A DNA stretch of 64,000 nucleotides from Streptomyces sp. TSRI0281 (GTDB lineage Bacteria > Actinomycetota > Actinomycetes > Streptomycetales > Streptomycetaceae): NCBI RefSeq assembly GCF_001905125.1, contig NZ_LWLE01000012.1, positions 507,918 through 571,917 on the forward strand. Direction: 5' to 3'. The position numbers were made by a program, and so were the translations under genes. Positions 43,701 to 52,600 of this stretch are shown piece by piece (the first letter of the stretch is position 1; each line of letters begins with the position of its first letter). The notes under the pieces are model-generated. The model was not told the origin of the DNA, did not search any database, and worked only from the letters and a program-made list of their open reading frames with translations.

Positions 43701-46700
43701 GGTGCGGATCGATTGGGAGGTACGCGGCGCCGGTCCGGTGCACGGCGAGGAGGGCGACCAGCAGGTCGGGAGTGCGGTTCATGGCCACGGCGATCAGCCG
43801 CTCGGGGCCGGCGCCGAGCTTCCGCAGATGCCCGGCCAGCCGGTCCACCCGCGTGTCGAGCTCCCCGTACGCGATCCGGCGGTCCCCGTGGAGCACCGCC
43901 ACCGCGTCGGGCGTCCGGGCGGCCTGATCCCGGAACCACTGTGGCACCGAACCGGTCGGCGGCCGCGCACCGGCCGCCGGACCGCTCCACTCCGCGAGGA
44001 CGGTGTGCCGCTGGGCGGGGGACAGGACGTCCAACTGCCGCACCGGCAGGGTGGGACGGGCCGCCGCGTCGGCGAGGAGGGCGGTGAAGTACCCGGCGAG
44101 GCGTTCCGCGGTGGCGTGGTCGAAGAGGTCGCGGGCGTGGACGAGGGTGCCGTCCAGCCCCCCGTCGGACTCGGTGAGATCGAGGAGCAGGTCGAAGGGA
44201 ACGGTCCGGTACCGGCCGTGGTGCAGCATGTCGACGTGGAGGCCCGGCAGTTCCACGGCGCCGGCCGCGTTGTTCTGCAGACTCAGCATGACCTGGAAGA
44301 GCGGGTGCCGGGCCGCCGACCGCGCCGGGTCGACGGCCTCCACGACCTGCTCGAAGGGCACGTCCTGGTTCTCCAGCGCGGCGAGGACCTCGGTGCGGAC
44401 GCGGTCGAGCAGGCCGCCGAAGTCCGGATCCCCGGAGACATCGGTCCGTACCACCACGGTGTTCACGAAGCAGCCGACCAGGTCGTCGAGACCGCTGTCG
44501 GTGCGTCCGGCGACCGGGCTGCCGACGAGGACGTCCGTCCCGGCGCCGAGTTGCCGCAGCAGGACCGCCAGCGCGGCGTGCAGCACCATGAACACGCTGG
44601 CACCGTGCTTCCGCGCCAGGGCGGTGACACGCGCGTGGTCCTGCGGGGCGAGCCGGAACGGCACCGCGCCGACGCGGTGGGTGGCGACGGCGGGGCGTGG
44701 CCGGTCGGCGGGCAGCGCGATTTCCTCGGGAGCGCCGTCCAGCGTGCCGCTCCAGTGGGCGAGTTGCCGGGCGAGGGGGCTGTCCGGGTCATCGGGTTCC
44801 CCGAGTTCCTCACGCTGCCACAGGGTGAAGTCGGCGTACTGCACAGGCAGTTCCGGGAAGTCGGGAGTGCGCCCCCGCAGCCGGGCGGCATAGGCCCCGG
44901 AGAGGTCGCGGAGGAAGGGTGCGGCGGACCAGCCGTCGAAGGCGATGTGATGGATCGTGAGGGCGAGGACATGCTCCTCGGGGGCGCAGGCGAAGAGCTC
45001 CGCCCGCACCGGTCTCTCCCGCGCCAGGTCGAAGTCGTGCTCCGAAGCCGCAGCCACCGCCGCCTCGATGTCCCGCTTCGCCACCTCCCGCACCTGGAGG
45101 TCGAACTCCTCAGCGTTCAGCACCAGTTGACGGGGCACACCATCGGTGACCGGGAAGACGGTGCGCAGGCTCTCGTGCCGTGTCACCACGTCCCGGAGCG
45201 CCGCCGACAGCGCCCCGGCATCCAGCGGACCCGACAGCCGCAGAGCGGTCGTGACGGTGTGCGAGGCGGCTCCCTCCGCCAGCTCGCCCTGCAGCCAGAA
45301 ACGTAGCTGGGAGAACGACGGCGGCAGTACGTCCCCGCGTGGCCGGGGCCGCAGCGGGCCGCGGCCGGCACCCGTGTCCCCGAACCTCCCGGCGAGTGCG
45401 GCGGGCGTCGGCGACTCGAAGACCGTACGCATCCCGATCCCGTCGTCCAGCATCTCGCGCAGCCGGTTCACCAGCCTGATGGCCAGCAGGGAATGGCCGC
45501 CGAGCTCGAAGAAGTCGTCATCCGCACCGACCGCCGGCAGGGTGAGGATCTCGGCGAACAGCGCGCACACGAGCCGCTCGGCGGGCGTGCGCGGCGGGCG
45601 GGAGCCGCTGCCCTCCCCGGGGGCGGGCAGAGCCGCCCGGTCGAGCTTTCCGTTGGGCGTGAGGGGGAGCCCGTCGGGAAGCACGACGACGAGGGGGACC
45701 ATGTAGCCGGGCAGGGCCCGCCGGGCGTGCTCGGTGATCTCCGGTGCGGGATCGCCGTCGATGTCCGTGGCGGGGACGACATAGGCGACGAGGCCGCGCT
45801 CCCCGGGCCGGTCCTCCCGTACGAGGACGGCGGCGCGGCCGACGGCCGGATGGCGCTCCAGAGCGGCCTCGATCTCGCGGGGTTCGATGCGGAAGCCGCG
45901 TATCTTGACCTGGCCGTCGACGCGGGTGAGGAAGTCGAGCCGGCCGTCGGCGGTCCACCGGACGACGTCACCGGTGCGGTACATGCGGGTGCCCATCGCG
46001 CCGTAGGGGTCGGCGACGAAGCGCCCCGCGGTGAGTCCCGGGCGGCCGAGGTAACCGCGGGCCAGTCCGGCGCCGGCGACGTACAGCTCGCCCGGCACCC
46101 CCGCGGGCACGGGCCGGAGCCGCTCGTCCAGCACATACACCCGCGTGTTCGCCATGGGCCGGCCGATCGGCGGCTTGCCGCCGTCCGCGTCCCGGTCCGG
46201 GTCCAGGAACCCGAAGGTGGTGAACGTCGTGTTCTCGGTCGGCCCGTAGACATGGGTCAGCGCGGTGCCGGGGAAGTCCGTCAGCATCTGCCGCACGGCC
46301 CCGGCCGACGGCTGCTCCCCACCCGTCCAGATGTGTCCGAGCCGGCCGAGCGCCGGACTCCTCTCCGCGACCAGCAGGTTGAAGAGCGAGGTGGTGAGGA
46401 ACGCGCTCGTCGCGCCCCCCTCGGTCACGGCCCGTTCCAGCGCCTGCTGCGAGGAGTCGCCGGCCGGCACCATCACGACCGTGCCGCCGCCGAGCAGCGG
46501 CACCCACACCTCGTACGTCGAGGCGTCGAAGGAGTGCGGCGAGTGGGCGAGCACCCGGGTGTGGCCACCGTCCGCGGCCCAGCACGGATCGGCGGCGAGA
46601 GCGACGATGTTCCGGTGGGTCACCAGGACGCCCTTGGGACGGCCGGTGGAGCCGGACGTGTACATCGCGTACGCGGCCCCGTCGCCGGCGATGTCCGGCC

Positions 46701-48546
46701 ACCCGCCCGCATCCGGACCGGGGACGGCCGGACCGTCGCCGTCGCCGTCGACCAGGACCAGCGGCAGGCCGAGCGGCGGGCCCGCGAGCTCCTCGGCCCG
46801 CTCCTTCGTGGACGCGTCCGCCAGGAGCAGGCAGGGCCGCGCCTCCGCCAGGACCGTGCGCTGGCGCTCATCCGGGTTGCGCGGGTCCAGGGGAAGGTAG
46901 GCGGCCCCCGTGTTCAGTACGGCGAGCAGGGCGACGACCAGGTCGGCCGAGCGGTTCATGGCCACGGCGACCAGCCGTTCCGGACCCGCGCCCTGCCGGC
47001 GCAGACGGCCGGCGAGGCGGTCGGCCCTTGCCTCCAGCTCCGCGTAGGTGAGCCGGGACGCGCCGCAGATCACCGCGGTGTCATCCGGCGAGGCGGCGGC
47101 GCGCCGCCGGAAGAGCTCCGGTACGGAGGCGGCCGGGACCGCCGTGTCCCGGCCGTTCCACGTCTCCAGCGTCGTGCGGCGCTCGGCGGGGGTGAGGAGC
47201 TCCAGACCACCGATGCGCTGCTCCGGCTCGGCGACCGCCTGGGCCAGGAAGGCGGTGAAGCGGCGGACGAGACGCTCGGCGGTGTCGTGGTCGAAGAGGT
47301 CGAGGGCGTGGACCAGGCTGCCGTCGAGCGCCCCTTCGGTCTCCGTGATGTCGAGGAGCAGGTCGAAGTCGGCCCTCCGGTGGCTGTAGTCCAGCAGACG
47401 GGTGTCGAGGTGGGGGAGGTGCACGGCGGCGCCCGCGTTGTTCTGCACGCTGAGCATGACGTGGAAGAGCGGGTGCAGGGCTGCCGACCGGGCCGGGTTG
47501 ACGGCCTCCACGACCTGCTCGAAGGGTACGTCCTGGTGGTCGAGTGCGGCCATGACGCCGGTCCGGGCCCGCTGGAGCAGTTCGTGGAAGTCGGGGTCGC
47601 CGGAGGTGTCGGTCCGGATGACGACGGTGTTGACGAAGCAGCCGACGAGGCCGTCGAGGCCGACGTCGGTGCGGCCGGCGACCGGGCTGCCGACCAGGAT
47701 GTCGGTGCCGGCGCCGAGCCTTTGAAGGAGCCCCGCGAGCGCCGCGTGGAGGACCATGAAGGTGCTGACGCCGTGCCGGAGGGCGAGCCGGGTCAGCTGC
47801 CGGACGCTGTCGGGCGGCAGGTGGAAGGGGACCGCCCCGGCCCGGTGGGTGGCGGTGGCGGGGCGTGGCCGGGTGGTGGGGAGGGGGAGTTCGGCAGGCG
47901 CGTCGGCGAGGGCGCGGGTCCAGTGGGCCAGTTGCTCGGCGAAGACACTCCGCGGATCGTCGGGCGCACCGAGCTCCTTGCGTTGCCACAGGGTGAAGTC
48001 CACGTACTGGAAGGGAAGTTCCTCCCAGGACGGAGGCCGTCCGTCGAGGCGCGCGGTGTAGGCATGGGAGAGGTCGCGGAGGAACGGTGCGACGGACCAG
48101 CCGTCGAAGGCGATGTGGTGCACGGTGATCGCCAGCACATGGTGGTCGTGGGAGCCTACGGCGAGCAGGACGGCCCGCAGCGGGATCTCGCGCTCCAGGT
48201 CGAAGAGGTGCCCGGCCGCGTCGGCCACGGCCGCCCCGACATCCTTCTCCGCGACCTGCCGTACGGGCAGCTCGACCGTCACCGCCTCCAGGATGCGCTG
48301 CCCCGGCACTCCACCGGTGACCGGGAAGACGGTGCGCAGGCTCTCGTGCCGCGTCACCACGTCCCGCAGCGCGCAGCGCATCGCCACCGGGTCCAGCCGT
48401 CCCGTCAGCCGGAGTGCCATCGAAGTGTTGGGCGATTCGCCCCCGGGTTCCATCTCTCCCTGGAACCAGAACCGCAGCTGCGAAAACGACAGAGGGATCA
48501 CGGTGGTCTCGGCCTCTCGGGTCTCTCGGATCAGTTCGCTTCGCAT
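40774..48546 (-). CDS. NRPS C-A-T-C-A-T-E (two modules)
   Basis: A 2590-residue protein: C1 (about 15-455, HHIAFDGWS), A1 (about 465-985), T1 (LGGHSLLAIRL near 1015), C2 (about 1075-1510, HHIAFDGWS), A2 (about 1520-2030), T2 (LGGDSIVSIRL near 2070) and an epimerisation domain (about 2135-2575). A1 residues read D-A-Y-L-W-G-V-T-F, similar in style to aliphatic (Val/Ile) codes but unassigned. A2 reads D-I-L-Q-L-G-V-I-W, one change from a known glycine code. The E domain keeps the second histidine of HHxxxDGxSW, but the first is asparagine (NHLVVDGVSW near 2267). T2 has the GGDS form usual before E domains. The gene overlaps the monooxygenase gene by 16 bp. Confidence 0.95.
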   Translation of the reverse strand: MRSELIRETREAETTVIPLSFSQLRFWFQGEMEPGGESPNTSMALRLTGRLDPVAMRCALRDVVTRHESLRTVFPVTGGVPGQRILEAVTVELPVRQVAEKDVGAAVADAAGHLFDLEREIPLRAVLLAVGSHDHHVLAITVHHIAFDGWSVAPFLRDLSHAYTARLDGRPPSWEELPFQYVDFTLWQRKELGAPDDPRSVFAEQLAHWTRALADAPAELPLPTTRPRPATATHRAGAVPFHLPPDSVRQLTRLALRHGVSTFMVLHAALAGLLQRLGAGTDILVGSPVAGRTDVGLDGLVGCFVNTVVIRTDTSGDPDFHELLQRARTGVMAALDHQDVPFEQVVEAVNPARSAALHPLFHVMLSVQNNAGAAVHLPHLDTRLLDYSHRRADFDLLLDITETEGALDGSLVHALDLFDHDTAERLVRRFTAFLAQAVAEPEQRIGGLELLTPAERRTTLETWNGRDTAVPAASVPELFRRRAAASPDDTAVICGASRLTYAELEARADRLAGRLRRQGAGPERLVAVAMNRSADLVVALLAVLNTGAAYLPLDPRNPDERQRTVLAEARPCLLLADASTKERAEELAGPPLGLPLVLVDGDGDGPAVPGPDAGGWPDIAGDGAAYAMYTSGSTGRPKGVLVTHRNIVALAADPCWAADGGHTRVLAHSPHSFDASTYEVWVPLLGGGTVVMVPAGDSSQQALERAVTEGGATSAFLTTSLFNLLVAERSPALGRLGHIWTGGEQPSAGAVRQMLTDFPGTALTHVYGPTENTTFTTFGFLDPDRDADGGKPPIGRPMANTRVYVLDERLRPVPAGVPGELYVAGAGLARGYLGRPGLTAGRFVADPYGAMGTRMYRTGDVVRWTADGRLDFLTRVDGQVKIRGFRIEPREIEAALERHPAVGRAAVLVREDRPGERGLVAYVVPATDIDGDPAPEITEHARRALPGYMVPLVVVLPDGLPLTPNGKLDRAALPAPGEGSGSRPPRTPAERLVCALFAEILTLPAVGADDDFFELGGHSLLAIRLVNRLREMLDDGIGMRTVFESPTPAALAGRFGDTGAGRGPLRPRPRGDVLPPSFSQLRFWLQGELAEGAASHTVTTALRLSGPLDAGALSAALRDVVTRHESLRTVFPVTDGVPRQLVLNAEEFDLQVREVAKRDIEAAVAAASEHDFDLARERPVRAELFACAPEEHVLALTIHHIAFDGWSAAPFLRDLSGAYAARLRGRTPDFPELPVQYADFTLWQREELGEPDDPDSPLARQLAHWSGTLDGAPEEIALPADRPRPAVATHRVGAVPFRLAPQDHARVTALARKHGASVFMVLHAALAVLLRQLGAGTDVLVGSPVAGRTDSGLDDLVGCFVNTVVVRTDVSGDPDFGGLLDRVRTEVLAALENQDVPFEQVVEAVDPARSAARHPLFQVMLSLQNNAAGAVELPGLHVDMLHHGRYRTVPFDLLLDLTESDGGLDGTLVHARDLFDHATAERLAGYFTALLADAAARPTLPVRQLDVLSPAQRHTVLAEWSGPAAGARPPTGSVPQWFRDQAARTPDAVAVLHGDRRIAYGELDTRVDRLAGHLRKLGAGPERLIAVAMNRTPDLLVALLAVHRTGAAYLPIDPHHPRDRVATVLSEAAPLLVLSDRATRDTLGTDDWLALDDPRLVAALTAGAGGDGPVLNGAIPADSTAYVLYTSGSTGRPKGVVVTHGNVAHLLAAMRDRLPLGPTDRLLAVTTVAFDIAHLELLLPLLDGAAVVLASPDEVREPLALGRLIGRHGVTAVQATPSLWSGLVAEVPDAVRGLRVLVGGEALPPALAGALATLAAEVTNVYGPTETTIWSLAAPIGPHNAERPPLGSPLGATRVYVMNEALRPVPVGVPGELYIGGAGVARGYLGRPGLTAERFVADPYGPPGTRLYRTGDLVRWTPEGELDFLGRTDDQVKLRGFRIEPREVEAVLDRHHHVIRSAVVVREDRPGERRLVAYVAPLRGAGTADGLVPELTGWARRALPPYMVPTVVVLPDGLPLTPNGKLDRSALPAPHGPASPAREAREPNSPAERLLCELFAAILGRPDVGVEDDFFELGGDSIVSIRLVSRARSRGLALSTRDVFRYRTVAELAVHAKVRTPRAGAATGPAPASSAGEVPLTPIVHWQRERGGPVDGFHQSVLVRTPADLSLPRLRALVQSLLDRHDALRIRLTRASTWRLDVLPRGAVDAVGRVVRIDVGGLAAGKLADLVRTEADAARRRLAPGDGNMLQAVWFDAGPGRPGRLLLMINHLVVDGVSWRILLEDLSTGGAPAPRTTGPDFAHVSFADWGRRLEREARGRVSELPFWLGIAEGAEDLVEGAGLVAARDVEGSKHTVTRVLPADRTEPLLTRVPARLGVGVNAVLLGALSTAAGHWRTAQVPGGASDGAAAHGDAPFLVDVEGHGREEITGDLDLSATVGWFTSMFPVRLPGRPDDLEGTVRAVDGQLGSMPDKGLGFGLLRHLDPETAPVLGALPRAQILFNYLGRFDRPDESDWGLAPEAGAVAGGGDPEMPLTHLLEVSAIVHDRGDGPELHITWAYPKAVLERPRVEALADAWFEALDTLTTRTGEPGETA

Positions 48547-49580
48547 GCTTCGCGAAGGGCGTTCAGGTGGCGCAGCCCGTCCAGCACGGTCTTGGTGCCG
48601 ATGCCGTAGTCGATCAGGCAGGCGATCTCGTCCACGCCGATGGCACGCAGCCGCTCGACCGTCGCCGTCGCCTCCTCCACCGTCCCGAACAGCCCCCGCT
48701 GCTCGAAGTAGGTGTCGAAGGACTGGGCGACGAGGAAGTCGAGGTCCTCGTCCTCCAGCGCGTCGATGTCGAAGTCGGGGTCCAGGGCGCTGAACGAACG
48801 GGCGAGGAGATGGACCGAGCTCCTGAGATAGGCGCGCAGCGGCCCTTCGACGGTGGCGCGCACCTCGTCCCGGTCGGTGCCGAGGAAGGTGTGCAGCATC
48901 AGGACGACATGCCCGTCCCAGCCGGGGTACGTCTCACGCGCCGTCCGCCGGTAGTCGGCGATCTTCGCGGCGAGTTCGTCGACATCCTGGTGCAGCAGGT
49001 GGGTGAGGACCCCGGCCCGAGCCGCCGCCGCCGAACGGAAGGTCTCCGCGTCGCCCGCGCTGGTCACCCAGAGCGGCAGTTCCCGCTGCACCGGCGGCGG
49101 GAACATCCGTACGGTCGCCGGGGCGCCGTTGCCGTCCACGACTTCGTGGCCGTCCCCGCGCCACAGCCCGCGGAGCTGCTCGATGCTGTCGGTCAGCACG
49201 CGTTTGCGGTCCCCGTACGGCACCCGGCTCAGCGCGAAGTCCACCGGGTGCCAGCCGGAGGCGAGGGACACCCCGGCCCGGCCGCCGGAGAGGTTGTCCA
49301 CGACCGACCACTCCTCGGCGATCCTCAGCGGGTGGTGGAGGGGCGCGACGACGCTTCCGGCGCGGATGGCGACGGTGCTTGTGACCATCGCCAGCGCGGC
49401 GCCCACCACGGAAGGGTTCGGGTAGAGCCCCCCGAAGGGGTGGAAGTGCCGCTCGGGCGTCCACACCGCGCGGAAGCCGTGCCGGTCGGCGAAGCGGGCG
49501 CCCTCCAGCAGCAGCTCGTACCGTCCGGCGTCCCCGTCCGGTGTGCTGTCGTCGGCGAAGTAGAAGAGGCTGAAGTCCAT
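48531..49580 (-). CDS. Luciferase-like monooxygenase of NRPS-cluster type
   Basis: A 349-residue flavin-dependent LLM protein: MDFSLFYFADD, WTPERHFHPFGGLYPNPSVV, SVVDNLSGGRAGVSLASGW and MFPPPVQRELPLWVTSAG. This matches the natural-product LLM subfamily found free-standing or embedded in NRPS/PKS proteins. Such enzymes use reduced FMN and oxygen. ATG 49580 is chosen because similarity begins there; the open frame extends far upstream but only as antisense-free noise over the previous NRPS gene. It lies between two NRPS genes of one operon, so it probably oxidises a carrier-bound residue (hydroxylation is the usual guess). Its reaction is unknown. Confidence 0.92.
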   Translation of the reverse strand: MDFSLFYFADDSTPDGDAGRYELLLEGARFADRHGFRAVWTPERHFHPFGGLYPNPSVVGAALAMVTSTVAIRAGSVVAPLHHPLRIAEEWSVVDNLSGGRAGVSLASGWHPVDFALSRVPYGDRKRVLTDSIEQLRGLWRGDGHEVVDGNGAPATVRMFPPPVQRELPLWVTSAGDAETFRSAAAARAGVLTHLLHQDVDELAAKIADYRRTARETYPGWDGHVVLMLHTFLGTDRDEVRATVEGPLRAYLRSSVHLLARSFSALDPDFDIDALEDEDLDFLVAQSFDTYFEQRGLFGTVEEATATVERLRAIGVDEIACLIDYGIGTKTVLDGLRHLNALREACEAN

Positions 49581-49642
49581 CGGGAACCCTTCGATAACCC
49601 TGGCCGTACCTGATCCGTTCGGTGTCGCGGGCCCGCGCCGCG

Positions 49643-52600
49643 TCAGTCGGGGCGGGGCATCCTCCGCAGGCCCGGTCGCGCCTTGCGGGCTCCCGTGAGC
49701 CGGGACGCGAGGCCGGCCACCGTGGGCGCGTCGAAGACCGTGCCGACCTGGAGCTCCACCCCCAGTTCGGCGCGGACGCGGCTCACCAGCCGGGTGACGA
49801 GCAGTGAATGGCCACCGAGGGCGAAGAAGTTGTCGTCGATCCCCACCGCGAACGCCGAGCCGGTCTCGCTCGACGCGTCCGGCCCTTTCGCCGTGCCGGC
49901 CGTTCCGGCCGCGTCCGTTCCGTCCGCCGGTTCCGCCGTGACGAGCCCGAGGACCTCCGCGTACATCCGGCACAGCGCCGCCTCCTGCGGACTCCGCGGT
50001 CGGCGGCCGGCCCCGCGCCGGGCGCGGAGAGGGGCGGGCAGGGCGGCCCGGTCGAGCTTGCCGTGCGGGGTGAGCGGCAACTCGTCGAGGACGACGACCG
50101 CGGACGGCACCATGGACACGGGGAGGTACGCGGACGCCCACGCGGCAACCGACGCGATGAGCTCCGCGTCGTCGGAAGCCGCGAAGGGAACGTTGACATG
50201 GTGCTCGGGATCCACCATCGGCTCGGTCCCCGTCTCCGGCGGGAAGTCCCGCTCCCCGAAGGAGAACTCGGCGTCGACGTGGTCGGGCCCCCCCTTCGCG
50301 GACCAGCGCACCACGACGCGGTACCCCAGCCGTTCGCCGAGCCGCGCCAGGTCCTCCGGGTCCGGACGGGAGCCCGGCGACCTGCCGGACGCGCGCAGAT
50401 CCTCGGCGAGGCGTGCGTTGGGCACACCCGTGACCCGGACGGACGCGGCTTCCCGCGCGCTGTCCCGCAGGGTGGCGGCGAGGCCGTCGAGCGTACGGAC
50501 CTCCGCTCCCCACAGCAGTTCCGTCACCGCACCGGTGCGGGGCCGCGCGCCGCCGGTGCGGCGCAGGACGACGTCGTAGCGGTAGCGGGTCAGTTCGTTG
50601 TGATGGGTTCCCCGTTTCAGCCGTACGTCGCAGGTCGCGAAGCGCGGCCCGGAACCCTCGGCCATGACCGTCAGCGACCGGAAGAACTCCGGATCCACCA
50701 GCAGCTCCGGCTCCGTGGCCATGCCGCGTGCCACGGCCCGGCGGTGCTCCACACTGCCCGGTGCGGCGTCCGCCGAGCGGGCCGCGACCGCCCCGTGGAA
50801 GGGCTCCAGAAGCCCCAGGTGCCGGACGTCGCCGACGAACACCGCGCCGCCGGGCGCCAGGGCGGCCGCAGCGAGCTCCAGCACCCGAGCGAGATAGCGC
50901 CCGCTGGGGAAGTACTGGAGGACGGAGTTGAGGACGACCACGTCGAAGTACCCGCGCGGGACGCCCTCGTGGTCGTCGGCCGGCCGGCTGTGCAGGACGA
51001 CCCGCCCGGCCAGGTCCGGTTGCCCGTCCACCTGCCGCCGCAGCCGCTCGATCACCCGGGGCGACAGGTCGAGCCCCCAGTAGGCCTCCGCCTCGGGGGC
51101 GAGGCGTGACAGCAACAGGCCATTGCCCACGCCGAGTTCGAGGATGCGCCGGGGCCGCAGGGCGCGGATGCTCCGTACGGTCTCGTCGCGCCACTCCCGC
51201 AGCTGCTCCAGCGGCAGCGCACGGCCGTCGTATCGGCTGTTCCACCCGCTGAAGTCCTCGCCGAAGGCCGTCGGTCCGTCGTCGGCCGGCACGGCGTCGT
51301 GGACGAGCCGCCAGTCGGCCACGCGGTCCGCGTCCCTCGGGAGACCGGCGCCCGCCGGCGCGGCCGGCTCGCGGCGGATGTAGGCCACGAGCCTCCGGTC
51401 GCCGTCCTGGTCCTCGTGCACGGTCACGGCGGCGGCGGACACCCGGGGGTGGTTGACGAGCCGCGCCTCGATCTCGCCCGGTTCGATCCGGTGCCCGCGC
51501 ACCTTGACCTGGTCGTCCGCGCGCCCGGCGAATTCCAGTTCGCCCGACGTCCTCCGGCGGGCCAGGTCGCCGGTGCGGTACATCCGCGTCCCGGCCGGGC
51601 CGTACGGGTCCGCGACGAAGCGCTGCGCCGTCATTCCGGGCCGGTCGAGGTAGCCGCGGGCCAGGCCCGCTCCGGCGACGTACAGCTCACCCACCACTCC
51701 GGCGGGCACCGGCCGCAGGGCGGCGTCGAGCAGGTGGAGGCGCACGCCCCGGACAGCCCCGCCGATCGGCGGCGTGCCGGAGCTCTCCGTGAGGGGCCGG
51801 CTCATCGTGGCGCAGACCGTGGTCTCCGTCGGTCCGTACGCGTTGATCAGGGTCCGGCCGGGAGCCCAGCGCCGCTGCTGTTCCGTGTCCAGGGCCTCGC
51901 CGGCCGCGACCAGGACCCGTACGCGCGGGAGGGCGTCGGACGGCAGGACGCGCAGCACGGACGGGGGCAGGGTGACGTGCGTGATCCGCTGCTCGTCGGC
52001 GAGACGGCGCAGGCCGGGCCCGGGCAGCAGGCTGCGGGCGGGCGCCAGGACGAGCGCGGCTCCGACGGAGAGCGCCATCGCCAGCTCCCAGAAGAACGCG
52101 TCGAAGCTGGGCGAGGCGAACTGCAGGACTCGGCTGTCGGCGTCCACCGCGAGGGTGCCGCGCTGGTGGGCGGCCAGGTTGGCGAGACCGGAGCGGGTGA
52201 CGACCACGCCCTTGGGCAGGCCCGTGGACCCTGAGGTGTAGATGACGTACGCGGGCAGGTCACCCTGTGCGCGCCGGGCGCCGGCCGGCGGGGCGGACGC
52301 CGGGGCACGCCGCAGCGCCGCGCCGGTCTCCGGATCGTCCAGGTCGGTACGGGGTACGCCGGTGCCGTCCGGGAGGACCGTGCCGGAATGCGCGAGGAGC
52401 AGTGCCGGGGCCGCGTCGCCCAGGATGTGGGCGACGCGCTGCTCCGGGTAGCCGGGATCCACCGGAAGGTGGGCCGCCCCGGCCTTCATCACCGCCAGCA
52501 CCGCGACGACCAGCTCCACCGACCGGTCGAGCGCCGAGGCGACCACCGTCTCCGGCCCGGCGCCCCGTGCGGCCAGCAGGTGGGCCAGCCGGTTCGCACG

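Noticed and set aside
45493..48609. Open frame of 1038 codons opposite the two-module NRPS
   Set aside because: It is the antisense frame of the C-A-T part; composition is Gly/Arg/Val-rich without motifs.
49581..51245. Upstream extension of the luciferase-like monooxygenase frame
   Set aside because: It runs out of frame through the MT and T domains of the preceding NRPS gene; family similarity starts at ATG 49580.
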